Source: Bremia lactucae (Eukaryota; Oomycota; Peronosporomycetes; Peronosporales; Peronosporaceae). From it: a stretch of 22,183 bases of DNA. The notes beneath the pieces were generated by a model. The model was not told the origin of the DNA. It searched no databases and was given only the letters and a program-made list of their open reading frames with translations. Positions 1 through 10,169 of this stretch are shown here, one piece after another; within the stretch, counting starts at the first letter, position 1, and every line of letters begins with the position of its first letter. The position numbers were made by a program, and so were the translations under genes. The stretch covers positions 3,785,764 to 3,807,946 of the forward strand of contig NC_090611.1 in assembly GCF_004359215.1 (NCBI RefSeq), given 5' to 3'.

Positions 1-382
1 TCTGTATCGTATTGCATTAACGCACAGCCGATTACAAAGTCGCTGGCGTCACAGACAACATGGAATGGTCTGTCTTGATCTGCAATCGCCAAGATGGGCG
101 ATTCCATCAAGCTTTGCTTGATACCTTCAAATGAACGCTGACAACCAGCGTTCCATAGCCATTTCTCGTCTTTTTTCAAGAGGCGAGAGAGATGAACTGT
201 CATCTCTGTATAATTGCGAGAGTACTTGTGCAAGTACGCCGCTAAATCAAGGAGCTTTCTAAGTCCCTTGACATCGACCGGAACTGGGCAGTCGGTGATT
301 GCCTTGATCTTTTCGGGATCAGGGCGCATGCCGTATTTACCGACGATGCACCCAAGAAGTGGTGTTTCGCTTGCAGCGAATG
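1..382 (-). pseudogene. RT connection region and start of RNase H (left copy, partial)
   Basis: An open minus-strand frame without a start codon continues the reverse transcriptase. It contains GCIVGKYGMRPDPEKIKAI, the typical segment after the RT palm, then KGLRKLLDLAAYLHKYSRNY, then the RNase H entry VVCDASDFVIGCALMQYD, whose first Asp in CDAS would be a catalytic metal ligand. The frame is open to the window edge. It belongs to the same polyprotein as the RT piece upstream. Function in the living element would be copying RNA to DNA and degrading the RNA strand; this copy is broken elsewhere. Confidence 0.85.
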
Positions 383-1200
383 TCACTTCTTGAGATTTGC
401 GTACAACTTATGATTTCGCGTAAGTGAAAGAACCTGACGAGCGTGAGATTTATGAACATCCATGTCCGTCTTACAGTCCATGGCCCGGCTATAGACGAAT
501 ACATCGTCAAAATAACTCGGTGCGAATTCTCGCACCGGTCTCAACAGATTTGTTACACATCTGTTGAATGTTGCAGGGGCGTTACTAAGCCCCTGAGGCA
601 TCACTAGCCATTCCCAGTGCATCCTACTGGGCTGGGGGTGCTCACTGCTGTGTACGGGATGTCCCGCTCACGCATAAGGATTTGATAGATCCCATCCATC
701 AGATCCATAGATGAAAAGATGGTACTCTTAGACATACCATCTATGATTACGACTTTTCTAGGTATCAGTGTTTGAGCCGGTACTATTGCAGCATTCAGCT
801 TATTAAATACGTGCACTATCCGCCACCCTCCTGTGGCCTTTCGCACACAGAAGGTCGGAGAGCTATGTGGGGAGGTTGACTCCCTCGCATGGCCCGCTTT
901 TAATCGATCGATAAAGAATTTTTCGATCGCAAGTACTTGTTCACGAGGCAGTGGTCACTGCTTCATGAAACATTACTTCGAGCCCGGCTTGAGCTCGATC
1001 TCATGTTCGAGTGCCTTTATCCTCAGGCAACTCGCATGGAACTGTTTCAGTAAATACATCCCTGAATTCAGTCAAATCCTTGTATAGAGGATTTGTCTTG
1101 AGTGACTCCCAGGATTGAGTAGTATCTCTCTCAATCCAAGTCTTCACATCGAGGACACTTTCGTCCATCGATGAGCTGCTGAGAACCCGTTCGTTCTCTG
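383..1200 (-). pseudogene. Reverse transcriptase (left copy, frameshifted)
   Basis: Two overlapping minus-strand frames together carry the RT fingers and palm. The upstream frame (846-604) has KATGGWRIVHVFNKLNAA and SSMDLMDGIYQILM, the latter holding the first catalytic Asp. The downstream frame (622-383) has WLVMPQGLSNAPATFNR and the YFDDVFVYS motif with the paired catalytic Asp residues. The break between them near 604-660 is a small frameshift. Bases 847-1200 encode the polar stretch leading into RT in other frames. A related RT segment starts in the right copy near 21940, where the first part has been deleted. Confidence 0.85.
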
Positions 1201-1302
1201 CAAAAATTACCGTTGACCGAATATCACGCAGATCGGCTTGATTTTACTACCATGCAGATCTCTCAAGAACCGCTTAGGTTCTAGGGTTGGTAATTGAGTT
1301 AT

Positions 1303-1322
1303 CTCCGAAGTTAACTTCGGAG
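1303..1322. repeat. Perfect 20-bp palindrome in the left copy spacer
   Basis: CTCCGAAGTT joined directly to AACTTCGGAG. It lies in the segment that the right copy has lost. Confidence 0.9.
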
Positions 1323-1439
1323 GCGTATATAGATCACGAGTATAAGCGCCGACTCCTGATCTGTCATTAACCAAGACATTCAATGTCTCGGTTTCTTCCT
1401 GGGATATACTTACAGGCTGCCGAGAAATAAATTCCTCGG

Positions 1440-1467
1440 AATGCTGAAGTCTAGTCACTTCAGCATT
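1440..1467. repeat. Hairpin with 11-bp arms in the left copy spacer
   Basis: AATGCTGAAGT, loop CTAGTC, ACTTCAGCATT; arms perfect. Confidence 0.9.
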
Positions 1468-1660
1468 AGCTATTCGAAAACATTTCTCCTCAAGTACGTG
1501 GGGACTTATACCCTCAATGTCTTCCGAGTGTGATTGCGCTATCACCGTCGGGTCCTCTACGGTCGACTCTCTACTCGACCTAGGATCATCGTGTTGTCCA
1601 TTTTAGACAACCGGTATCTTCTTTGAATGTCGCCCGCTAGGCGTACATTCATGTCTCAAT

Positions 1661-1681
1661 CCACTCGACTTATTCGAGTGG
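1661..1681. repeat. Hairpin with 8-bp arms in the left copy
   Basis: CCACTCGA, loop CTTAT, TCGAGTGG; arms perfect. It is adjacent to the point where the right copy is deleted. Confidence 0.85.
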
Positions 1682-1805
1682 TGGACCTTCGGCGCTGCCT
1701 GTGCATTCGCACAGCCGCCGGCAGCTGACTCAACAGGGTGATGAGTAATCAACTGGGATATTGTGCAGTTGTACTAACGACCGTACCACAAGTGAGGCCA
1801 TCGCA

Positions 1806-2522
1806 CTAACTCGTAGTAGTACATCCACACGCTTGTGGACGCTCCAAGACGTTCATCAGATGGCCATCTGCTGAACAAGTGGCAGGCATCTTTACGGATC
1901 GATGCTGCCAGCTGATTCTTGGCTCATATTTTCTGAGCCAAGGTAAACATAGAATGACATCAAATTTGTCATCCAAATCCAGTACGATGAAATTATCATC
2001 GTACTGTAAATATTTTAAAGTGTAGTAAAAATTCACTACGCGTTTCACTATTGTTATCGATGCGCCTGTCGCTAGACGCGCCGTCATCCTCGTTGGAGGG
2101 ATGTCGCGCTCAACATATTTGAGCCTACGACCCTCTAGCGACTGGCGACGAATAAAGTTTTTCAACGCTTTACAGTCTACAAGGGCGCTAAGAGACAAAT
2201 CGTTTGTCACTTTTAATTTAAAGGTGATGAGGAAAACCTCATCACCGAGTACAGAGACACATAATGACTGTGTGTCTGGAGCAACTTTAGTCAAGAGATT
2301 TGCAAATTCTCTTGAGGTTGCTGGATAAGAAGGGCGTTGCGCCCTACTGACCCCGACCGCCTTTGGCTGTCCGCCTGGCTGTTGCGATTTCGCAACAACG
2401 TCGGACCCGCGACCGTTGCCCTTTTTGGCATTCGATCCATGAATACGTTCAGTACCTCTCAGTACTGGGCTTGGAGCACTACACTCATGGGCGTAGTGTC
2501 CTAACTTTGACAGCGATTGCAT
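1806..2522 (-). pseudogene. Zinc knuckle remnant and retropepsin-like protease (left copy)
   Basis: A 238-codon minus-strand open frame. It begins inside the gag zinc knuckle (residues KLGHYAHEC keep the His and last Cys), passes a basic Gly/Gln-rich linker, and then shows a retropepsin fold: SALVDCKALKNFIRRQ in the place of the usual DSGA or DTGA motif, and FIVLDLDDKFDVILCLPWLR in the place of the second hydrophobic-Gly motif (the right copy reads VILGLPWLR). The catalytic Asp is kept, but the following residues are Cys-Lys-Ala, so activity is doubtful. The frame differs from that of gag by one base. Confidence 0.8.
2223..2246. repeat. Hairpin with 10-bp arms before the protease motif (left copy)
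   Basis: GGTGATGAGG, loop AAAA, CCTCATCACC; arms perfect. The whole structure is absent from the right copy. Confidence 0.9.
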
Positions 2523-3466
2523 TTCTGCAATCGCTTGTTGTTCGAAAAACGAGATTTCTCGCTTTCGACATAAGAGAGGTCCATAGGTTCGGGACCTCCC
2601 AGTTTGTGTCGTCTTGGAGGACGATATGATGACGATCTAGCATGAGACTGTCTAAAGCTAAAGTTCTCCTGTTCCGCAACAGATATTGCTTCTTCAAGCG
2701 TATTTAGTTCCAAGCAGAACAGATAGGTCTTTACGAGACGATCCGTAACACCTTGCATGAACACCGTAATCAACGTGTGTTCATGGACTGGGTTATTTGT
2801 TATACAACTCGCTAAAAGTAGTATGTGCTGGGCATATGCGTGAATCTCACGCTTGCCTTGCTTGAATTTAAGAAGCTCTGAACGAGCTCTGAACTTGACC
2901 CTTGGCGGTTCAAGCGTCTGTTTGAGCCGGGCTTTAAAAGCCTCTAGCGACACAAAGACGTATGGGTCGCGCAACTTAAGGCCCACGTTCAAGGTTTTGG
3001 CACGACCTGCCAAATTTGATTGAGCAAATGCGACTTGCATTTACTCGTCGACGATGTGCCGAGCCCTTATGGCATCATCCAACTCGACAAACCATCTTAA
3101 AAGAGAGTCTTCTTCGAATCCCCTATACTTAGAGATGTCAATCTTTAAGGTTTAGGGACGACGCGTTTGCGTCATCCCAGGAACAGGGGTCTGTACCTGT
3201 TGTAACCTTAACAGATCTGCCTGTTTAGAGCCTTGCTGATTAAGCAAGGCTACCTTCTCCTTCGCCTCGTCAAGTTCATGTTGTATGAACTTGGCGATGG
3301 CTGAATGAAGGGTATATATGTCCAAACCGGACAGCATGGCTAAAATGTCATCGTTCCTTACGGTCGGACTCATTCGTTCGACCGCACTCCTTTCTATGTC
3401 ACTTAGAAAGGAGTAGTTTTCACGCGAAACGTGATGCATATTTCCAATATCATCTAATATGTCCAT
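2501..3466 (-). pseudogene. gag (left copy, two in-frame stops)
   Basis: Begins at ATG 3466 inside a hairpin and reads 104 codons to TAA at 3152-3154. The same frame continues with the retrotransposon gag core (a Trp-rich segment ending WFVELDDA), meets a second stop at 3041-3043, and resumes as a 179-codon frame (3040-2501) with AEQENFSFRQSHARSSSYRPP and the first half of a CCHC knuckle (CNRCQ). A missing A near 2507-2512 throws the rest of the knuckle out of frame. Gag would form the capsid particle and bind the element RNA. The first TAA is shared with the right copy. Confidence 0.85.
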
Positions 3467-3496
3467 GTTAGATGATGGAACTGTGGTCCTTGGACG

Positions 3497-3514
3497 GACT
3501 ACAAAGTGCTACCA
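3497..3514 (-). other. Candidate primer-binding site (left copy)
   Basis: Two bases after the LTR end the element reads TGGTAGCACTTTGTAGTC on the minus strand. A primer-binding site is expected here and should begin TGG, the complement of the tRNA CCA end. I cannot name the tRNA. The right copy reads the same but lacks two bases (AC) in the middle. Confidence 0.4.
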
Positions 3515-3516
3515 GG

Positions 3517-3943
3517 TGTACGGGGCACTACTGACTTGTACTTTTCAGTTCAAGTCCACTTTGCACTGCCTCAGGCGAGTGGTACCTTACGTCACTTCAC
3601 GTACACTTGTACGCGCAGAGGAAGACTCTCTTTAAAACACTTGCTTTAAAGAGGGTTAATTAAAAACTGTATTAATATATTAAGTTTTTCTGTTTCTATC
3701 TACTTAATACTAACTTACTTATAAAATAATACAATACATGTGATAAAGTTATTTGTCTTTCTCTTTGCGCGCGTCTAGCGCTGACTCGACCGCGGAGAAA
3801 GTAGATATAATGGTCTTTATCTACGAATGGATAAGCTTTTTAAATATTACCATGTAAAGCAATATTCTCCAAATATTATCTACTTTTTAGATAATATATT
3901 AATTACACAACCCTTACGTGTTAATTTCATGTAACCCGTTACA
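3517..3943 (-). repeat. 5' LTR of the left retroelement copy (427 bp)
   Basis: On the minus strand it starts TGTAACGGG at 3943 and ends CCCCGTACA at 3517, an inverted terminal pair with one base lost at the 3' end compared with the right copy (CCCCGTTACA). Inside are hairpins shared with the right LTR: ATTATCTA/TAGATAAT, and CTCTTTAAA/TTTAAAGAG at 3628-3653. It is followed by a PBS-like TGG and gag, which marks it as the 5' LTR. The promoter of the element should lie here. Confidence 0.88.
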
Positions 3944-4536
3944 AATTGTCAAGACAAAGAAATGTCAGTGTAGCTAATAGAAAGAACATGCCTCGTTTGG
4001 AGCTGTGCAAGGCTTTTCTAATTCCTGCGGTAAATCTAGGGAAGCGACCCTTCTAAATCTATCGACAAGACCGTTGCTATCAAATATTACTTGGCTCGCG
4101 CAATTACTCGCAGGTAGCCATTGTAGCTTCCCTGTTGCATACATTTTTCGCAGCAGACCACCATCTCACAATAACTGCGGCACTAAATGTATGGAAACGA
4201 AAAGCCACGATGATAACTTTGAGCGATCCTTGCAGCCCCAGTTTTTTTTTTACTCATCCGTGAAATAAATATCTAAAAAGCACCGCATGACAGGCAAATA
4301 ATTGATTGAATTTCTTAATATTGCAGGCGGCACTACGAGAAAACATCTATGATCATCAATGTCCAACGAGTACGATCTGGAAAAATGCATAACTAGGCTA
4401 AATATTTTTTTATTCTTTGCGCTGCAGATTTGTAGCAGCCAACATATTTTTCCGAGAAGCCATTCACGAAAAAAGCTCCTACGTTTATTAACAAAATCTT
4501 GCAATCTCTTGCTCGTTATTGCAATTTACAACCAGC
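3944..4536. other. AT-rich intergenic stretch
   Basis: Between the left LTR and the end of the effector gene. Short open frames on both strands have no recognisable domain and low-complexity composition. I see no RNA gene or further repeat here. It probably contains the 3' untranslated part of the effector gene. Confidence 0.5.
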
Positions 4537-5912
4537 CTAGTTTGTCTCTAATTTCAAGATTGTGTTTGAACGCTGCAGATCTGACGGTGGGTTTTCTAGC
4601 AGTTCCATCAGCGGCTTCCATTGTAATAGATCATTGTTTTTTTCACTGTCCTTTCGCATCCTCTTGAAAGCAGTCCAGGTTTTTTCAAGCCACGCCTTCT
4701 CCTCTTTGTTCCAATTTTCATTCCACTTAACGAGCAAAACGTGCATCTCCAACATCTGAACCCTCACCTCAAAAGCTTCATTATTTTTAGTGAACCCATC
4801 CAGCTTAAGCTTACTGATAGCTGTTCTAAGATCCATTTTCTGCTCTTGCCAAAGATCAAGCAACGCCCTTTGAATACCCTTCCGTAAGTCCAACTGTGTT
4901 TGTCCACTTATTAATGCATCACAAAGAAATGAAATATCATAGTTGCGCATTAAATATTTCAATGTTGTGGCCACGGCAACGTCAGGAGTCAGAAATTGGT
5001 TCCAGACCTGCATCTCGAAAGAATCGAACAATTTGTATCTTATTCGGTTGAGTTGAAGAAAATTGTAAAACACCTCGTCGTGGCTACTTCTTTCTCTCCA
5101 TATGCGGACGAGGCTCATTTCTAACGGTGCTGATAATACTTTTGCAGATTTAATGTGATATCCATCACGAAGGATGTGCACGATAGTTGCGTGATCGTAC
5201 GTCTTGAGGAACACATTAGCCAACTCTTTTTCCTCTTGGCCGTATTTATGAGAAGCAAAAAACAAACGGACAAAAATTCTAGAGTCGCTTGGCCGCTGTT
5301 GATTAAAAACAGTTTTTTCAAAGAATCCAAGTCATCCATTTTGAGCGCTGTGAAGACATCTTGCAAAGGGATCCGTTTAGAAGCCCAAACGTGTGCCAAC
5401 ACTTTTCTTTTCTCACTCGCATGTTTGCCTCCAAGCAAACTTAAAAGCTCCAACCTGTTCTTCTTGATTTTGTTCATCGTCTTAGCACTTGAAATCGTAT
5501 CAATCAAGTCACAATAATGATCGAGCTGGACAATCTTCGTTCTAATAGCGTCTGGCGCAGTCAATTTGCTAAACTTTAGCCTTTTTAACAGTTCCTTCAC
5601 ACTCAAATTCCACGTTAACCACTTTTCAACTTCTAATTTATGACGAGAAGTTAGGTAAGGCACATTATCGGCAACCCAGATGTCCATCCAGTTTACACTC
5701 TTTTTCCAACGCCATAAATTAAAGATGTTTCGCTCTTCACCAGCGTTCGGGCTGTCACTTCTTAGCCTCACCGTAGTAAAGCCCTTCGTGCAACAAAAGT
5801 TCGCTCGGTCGTGATTTAACACAATTGCCTTTGTCTCCGTAGTCGCTTGTACTGCATAATTCAAGCGCATGAGAAGAGCAAGAGTCGCCCCAGTCATAAG
5901 AACGAAGTTCAT
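4537..5912 (-). pseudogene. RXLR-like secreted effector with tandem WY-type repeats, frameshifted
   Basis: Starts at ATG 5912. Residues 1-23 form a signal peptide with a hydrophobic core (LMTGATLALLM). A leader follows with VRLR at residues 48-51, a variant of the RXLR motif, and GEER at 58-61, the usual partner. From about residue 75 the chain is helical with the Trp/Leu/Tyr spacing of WY or LWY modules (VEKWLTW, HVWASKRIPLQDVF). Near 5255-5320 the reading frame changes by one base: the first frame runs on in meaningless sequence to 5121, while the WY pattern continues in another frame (RIWRERSSHDEVF, LLDLWQEQKM) to the TAG at 4537-4539. Such proteins are secreted and act inside plant cells. 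The shift lies near homopolymer runs, so a sequencing error is possible. The gene sits next to a retroelement, as effectors often do. Confidence 0.75.
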
Positions 5913-6476
5913 CGATAAGGCGAATCGGCGATTAAAAAGTCAGTGACGTGGCGCCGATTGACCTTGTTTATAGAATAGAATGTTCTTGTCAGTGAAATAA
6001 TAGGATTCGGTTTACAGAATAGATTATTATTGTGTCATGAACGAACTGTGACCTAAAAAAGGTCACAAACGAACTGGACTGAATGATTGCAAATTGAGCA
6101 CAAAACTGTTGACGTCGATAGGGAGTGCTTTACTACCTACCTAGGCATAGGTTATGCATAAATAAGCCAATCACATCAAACTGAGTTGGGTTTCCTGAAC
6201 AAAATTACATGTAAATAACGCTGTCAATTTTGTTTTTTTTTCTGTACCTTCAGTTAAAAGCCGGGTTGCGAGAGCGTCCACAATATTTAAACGGCAAAAT
6301 ACTTTTGCTCTCACTACATAAATCCCTGTTGTTTATTCCTTTGTTAGTCTATTAAATAACCCTGATGTATTCCACAATAAAGCTCATCAACTCACTCATA
6401 ATACTTGTCCTATCCCGGTCACCGCTGCTCATTTGGTATGAGTATTCATTGAATTAGCGCAAGTAGTTCACCTTAA
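5913..6476. other. Intergenic: effector promoter side and NELF-B 3' flank
   Basis: No coding frame is convincing here. On the minus strand it follows the stop of the NELF-B-like gene and precedes the effector ATG. An AATAAA hexamer on the minus strand at 6332-6337 could serve the upstream gene. I found no good oomycete initiator match for the effector. Confidence 0.4.
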
Positions 6477-9400
6477 TCATAGTGTTTCATCTTTGACCGT
6501 TGCCTCTTCAACACGAGCTCCTTCCTTCGAGTCTAACGATTTCGTTCCCGGAAATTCTTCTTTTGGAATGGCACTACTATTTTCTGATTCCACAGCGCGC
6601 TCATTACCGAGTGTTTTCAAAGTCGCTGCAGCAACAGCCTCAGCAAATCTTTGCTTAGTCTTTGTATCATCGGAAGCAACAAGTAAGTTACCAACTGGAG
6701 GCTCCTCACCAGCAACTCGAATAGTGTCATTTAACGGTAAGACTTTACTCCTCGTTCCATCTTCAGTTTCATCCCCATTTCTATCCATGGTGCTGTTTTT
6801 CTCGTCAATCGAATTCATATATTCGGCACTTACGTCCGTTTTTCGTGTCTCAGTAGAAGATATACAGCTTTCCACCGTATTAGCATCGGTATTCGAATGT
6901 TCAGGTACAAGATCGGGTTCCCACTCGGCCACATTCTCACGACCAGCTTCCGAACTCTTTCCTGTGCTAACATCGTCAGCCCATTTACTTGAGGTTCCAT
7001 TGGCAATGTTAGCACTCTTAGCCCCGATTAGAATTGAACTGGCTGCGGCTATTGCTTGAACAGTAGGGTCATCGCTCTTGGCGACTAGAACCTCTTCCTG
7101 ACCATCTTCCACTTCAGCGGCAGCACTCGTTGCATTATATCCATTTATTACAGCAGTCTCAGCTTTTTCTTGGATGTTTTTCGAATTTTCAGTCAAAATC
7201 GTTGAGTTTTGATATGGTGTAAAGGGGGCATTCTTGACGTCGACTATAATAGCGCTAGACTCATTGTTGTGCTCGGTATTAAATTCAGCCTCAATATCCG
7301 ACGGAAGGAGAGAAAACAACTCTTTTTGCACGTGTGGGCATTTTACCAGCATTGGTTGGTAAAGCTGGCGACATCTAGAAAATACGGGACAAGCCCACAA
7401 AGCTTCAAATTCTTCCAAGGACGTGCAGTTGCATCGTAGCACGCCCAAGGTTTTTTCAAGATACGAGGCAATCATTCCATCGCTTCCAGCGGCAGAGCCA
7501 CCTCTCTCAATTATGGCATAGAGGGACGAAAGTACTGAAATTGTTTTCTCATGCAGTGTTGGAGTTGGAAAGCTTCTTACGACATGTTGTCCCTTGCGCT
7601 TCTTAGATAAAGCATCGACTTTGTCGTAAGTGTCCTGCTGATCCATTGAAGACTCAAGTGCACCATCAGTAAAATGCACAGCAGATCCGGACACCTCTTT
7701 AATAGCCATAATACGGTTGCCAAGGACATCAACGAAGAAACTGTCGAAGATCTGCGTCCATATTGGTAAAGCTTGCAGCTGTTCACACAGTGTTATAGTA
7801 ACTTCACCATTTTCAGCAGCGCACGATCCACCATTGTTAGAGTTGCTGTAGATTGTGCTTGCAGCAGCGGCTTTCGCTTGCACATTTTCCAACAATACCT
7901 CCCCCACAGCATGGAGAAACACACGATCACGCAAAAGCGCATCTTCTTCAGCCAAAAACAAATGATGCAGCAGTTGCGAAGCCGCATCAATCTGGTGGTC
8001 TATCAGACATTGTACGGTAAAAGACTTTACTATGGCACGGATTGCTGAGCTCGCGCGCAGTACATGCTTCCATAACTTTAAATTCAAGATGTCATCTTTT
8101 GCCGTGATGTCGCGCTGCAAACTAGCAGGAAACGCATGATAAACACGAAAAGTCACCATCGAACGCATCAACAGCGGCAACACGACACGCATAGTTACAA
8201 CTTGCGGAACACGCAAGACAAAATCCTGCTTCCGAATCATGCGACGCACGCTAAAGGGATTTCCAATCTGAAGAAGTTGCACAAGCGCCCGGCAAATCAG
8301 GTTATCGGTAGGCAGATCTTTTCTGTGCCAGCAGACCACTAAATTTTTCATAATAGCTTCACAAACAAGCTGTTTTACAGGGGGGTCTGATACGACGAGT
8401 GCGACATCGGCCAACTGTTCGTCGCACAAGCCTTCGGGAATCATTCCAGATTGATCAACATCGCCAAAATCCTTAATTGTCACCACGCCAGAGCTAGTGA
8501 GCATGCTCAAAGCCTCATTAGTGGGGCCATTGCCTGTCTTGCGACGTTTTTTAGTACGAATTCGCTGAGGTTCGCCACGCAACGCTGTGGCATTTCGCTC
8601 AATCAGCTCGTTTCCTCGCTTGCCGATACGCTTTCCTTCCTTGTAAAAAACGGTCGTGTCCGGATTAAATGTCATACAGTTGCGAATCATTAAATTAAAG
8701 TCTGATACAAACGCGTCCAGAGTTTTGTACTTGCCACGCTTAACTCTCCTCCGCATGGTCGAGATGTCCATAGGATCCTTAATAATTTCACGATAGTTAG
8801 GCACGTCATCCGGCACAGGTTCAGCAAAGATCATGCGAGCATCGATTTTTGCAATTTTGTCAAGCACCACCAGAAGTTCGTCTACAGGCGGTGGACCTAG
8901 TACGACTTCAAAATTTTCCTCTTCTTCTTCAACTCCTAGTTTCTTTCGAATTTTTTTGTTTGGAGGCAGGTCTGATGTGCGCAACCGTCCTATAAACCCC
9001 AACAGCTCGTGAAGCTGAGCGATCTCAAGAGTTTGATTCTTTACAGCACGATCCATAAACCATATAAATTTGTGAAGCGGATCCGTTCGCAAAAGTGACG
9101 CTGTTCTATCTCGCAGGAGATTAGCGAGATCACTACGCATAGCACCAAGAAATGGAACGTAGTCCACGTATTCTTTTGCGTGGTTGTTTGTGGCACCAGG
9201 AATATTCGCTGCTACAACGTAACCCCGCCAGATTTCCAGTGTGGACAGGTATAGCGACTCGGAGTCGCCCAACATCTCTGCTAGCTTCGTAAGGGCGGGA
9301 TTATTACGACGGCGTTCGTCTGGACAGTACGATGGACGACGTTCCTCACTAGACCCGTTCCCAATGGCTGATGAGGATGGCACATGACTCGAGACATTCC

Positions 9401-10169
9401 AAAGATTACCACCTGTTGACTCTTCCAAGCTGCGCTTCCTGTGTTGGATCTTAGTGTGTGCACTAGGATTGCTATTTCTTGTCGCCAATAATTGATCCGT
9501 CGCTAAGCATACTGCCGGATGATTTAGATACCAGTCCAGCTGTGTGGTCACATATTCACGAGTGCATTCTTCCACAAAGAGCAGCAGCTCTCTCCTATCT
9601 ACCATGAGAATCTTTCTCCTGACATGCACAGGTAATTCCGCGAGAATGCGTCGATTCTCAGTCAGTTCACGCAAATACATCTCCGGGGTATCTTTTTGTC
9701 GGGCTAAGACGGCAATCGGGATGGCTCTTAGCTCTCGATATTCTATGTACGGAAAGGTCTGCTCCAGCACTCGCGGCAGCTCCCTCTGAGGCAATTCTGC
9801 AATGCGTAGCAGCATTTCCTTAATCATCTGCTCGAGAAGAGACTGGTACATGCTAGAGCGCTGCACGTGAAGCAAATCAAGTAGCTGCACCACTGGCGTA
9901 AATGTCATGGGATTCTCTTTCTTCTTGCTCTCGTGCTTGCGCACAAAAATTTGTGCATGTGCCTCTGCGAGGCCATGCGCTGATTGAAAGTCACGAATTG
10001 CTACTTCAATATTCGGCGCTGTGCTTAGTAACTCCTTTACGGCGACGCCACCCCGCGCACCAATCAGCAACTTCTTATGCGCCTCCTCCATCACGGAGGC
10101 CACCGACATGGAGCGGGGCAGCTTAAGCTTGAGCCGCAAATTACTTGCGTCATCGGTCGCCTCACTCAT
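6477..10169 (-). CDS. NELFB: NELF-B (COBRA1)-like pausing factor subunit with internal bromodomain
   Basis: Single exon, 1230 residues, ATG at 10169, stop TGA at 6477-6479. Residues about 35-215 and 290-395 match the N-terminal half of NELF-B by pattern (VKELLSTAPNIEVAIRDFQ, EYRELRAIPIAVLARQKDT, DPLHKFIWFMDRAV). Residues about 425-530 are a bromodomain: ZA loop VPNYREIIKDPMDIS, helix KYKTLDAFVSDFN, and FN with Asn502 as the acetyl-lysine anchor. A basic segment RTKKRRK (538-544) follows, then the second half of the NELF-B fold (about 580-760 and 795-915, e.g. VVSDPPVKQLV, IFDSFFVDVL). The last 280 residues are acidic, Ser/Asn/Ala-rich and probably disordered. Human NELF-B is about 580 residues and has no bromodomain. 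The family pauses RNA polymerase II in the nucleus with DSIF. The assignment rests on remembered family pattern, not on a search. Confidence 0.8.
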   Translation of the reverse strand: MSEATDDASNLRLKLKLPRSMSVASVMEEAHKKLLIGARGGVAVKELLSTAPNIEVAIRDFQSAHGLAEAHAQIFVRKHESKKKENPMTFTPVVQLLDLLHVQRSSMYQSLLEQMIKEMLLRIAELPQRELPRVLEQTFPYIEYRELRAIPIAVLARQKDTPEMYLRELTENRRILAELPVHVRRKILMVDRRELLLFVEECTREYVTTQLDWYLNHPAVCLATDQLLATRNSNPSAHTKIQHRKRSLEESTGGNLWNVSSHVPSSSAIGNGSSEERRPSYCPDERRRNNPALTKLAEMLGDSESLYLSTLEIWRGYVVAANIPGATNNHAKEYVDYVPFLGAMRSDLANLLRDRTASLLRTDPLHKFIWFMDRAVKNQTLEIAQLHELLGFIGRLRTSDLPPNKKIRKKLGVEEEEENFEVVLGPPPVDELLVVLDKIAKIDARMIFAEPVPDDVPNYREIIKDPMDISTMRRRVKRGKYKTLDAFVSDFNLMIRNCMTFNPDTTVFYKEGKRIGKRGNELIERNATALRGEPQRIRTKKRRKTGNGPTNEALSMLTSSGVVTIKDFGDVDQSGMIPEGLCDEQLADVALVVSDPPVKQLVCEAIMKNLVVCWHRKDLPTDNLICRALVQLLQIGNPFSVRRMIRKQDFVLRVPQVVTMRVVLPLLMRSMVTFRVYHAFPASLQRDITAKDDILNLKLWKHVLRASSAIRAIVKSFTVQCLIDHQIDAASQLLHHLFLAEEDALLRDRVFLHAVGEVLLENVQAKAAAASTIYSNSNNGGSCAAENGEVTITLCEQLQALPIWTQIFDSFFVDVLGNRIMAIKEVSGSAVHFTDGALESSMDQQDTYDKVDALSKKRKGQHVVRSFPTPTLHEKTISVLSSLYAIIERGGSAAGSDGMIASYLEKTLGVLRCNCTSLEEFEALWACPVFSRCRQLYQPMLVKCPHVQKELFSLLPSDIEAEFNTEHNNESSAIIVDVKNAPFTPYQNSTILTENSKNIQEKAETAVINGYNATSAAAEVEDGQEEVLVAKSDDPTVQAIAAASSILIGAKSANIANGTSSKWADDVSTGKSSEAGRENVAEWEPDLVPEHSNTDANTVESCISSTETRKTDVSAEYMNSIDEKNSTMDRNGDETEDGTRSKVLPLNDTIRVAGEEPPVGNLLVASDDTKTKQRFAEAVAAATLKTLGNERAVESENSSAIPKEEFPGTKSLDSKEGARVEEATVKDETL

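Larger units (their letters stand above)
1207..1545 (-). pseudogene. Protease-RT spacer of the retroelement polyprotein (left copy)
   Basis: A 112-codon minus-strand open frame lies between the protease and RT regions. It has no domain that I recognise and ends LHGSKIKPICVIFGQR before a stop. It holds the perfect 20-bp palindrome at 1303-1322 and the hairpin at 1440-1467 (11-bp arms). The corresponding stretch is missing from the right copy. I take it as polyprotein linker and not as a separate gene. Confidence 0.6.
1..3943 (-). mobile_element. Ty3/gypsy LTR retrotransposon, 5' part, decayed (left copy)
   Basis: Read on the minus strand the order is 5' LTR (3943-3517), leader with primer-binding site, gag, retropepsin-like protease, a spacer, reverse transcriptase and the start of RNase H, which runs off the window at base 1. 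The order protease, RT, RNase H in one polyprotein is that of Ty3/gypsy (Metaviridae-like) elements; the integrase and 3' LTR would lie to the left. The copy is not autonomous: gag has in-frame stops at 3152-3154 and 3041-3043, the zinc knuckle is shifted by one base near 2507-2512, and RT changes frame near 604-660. It shares most of its sequence with the plus-strand copy at 19682-22183 and lies in the opposite orientation. Confidence 0.93.

Noticed and set aside
4005..4504. Small open frames in the AT-rich stretch before the effector
   Set aside because: No domain, no start context, composition like intergenic DNA.
5121..5265. Programmed frameshift in the effector
   Set aside because: No slippery site with a downstream structure was recognised, and effectors of this kind are not known to use one; mutation or sequencing error is simpler.
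6493..10126. Several plus-strand open frames of 60-190 codons opposite the NELF-B-like gene
   Set aside because: They are antisense shadows of a long conserved frame and show no domain.
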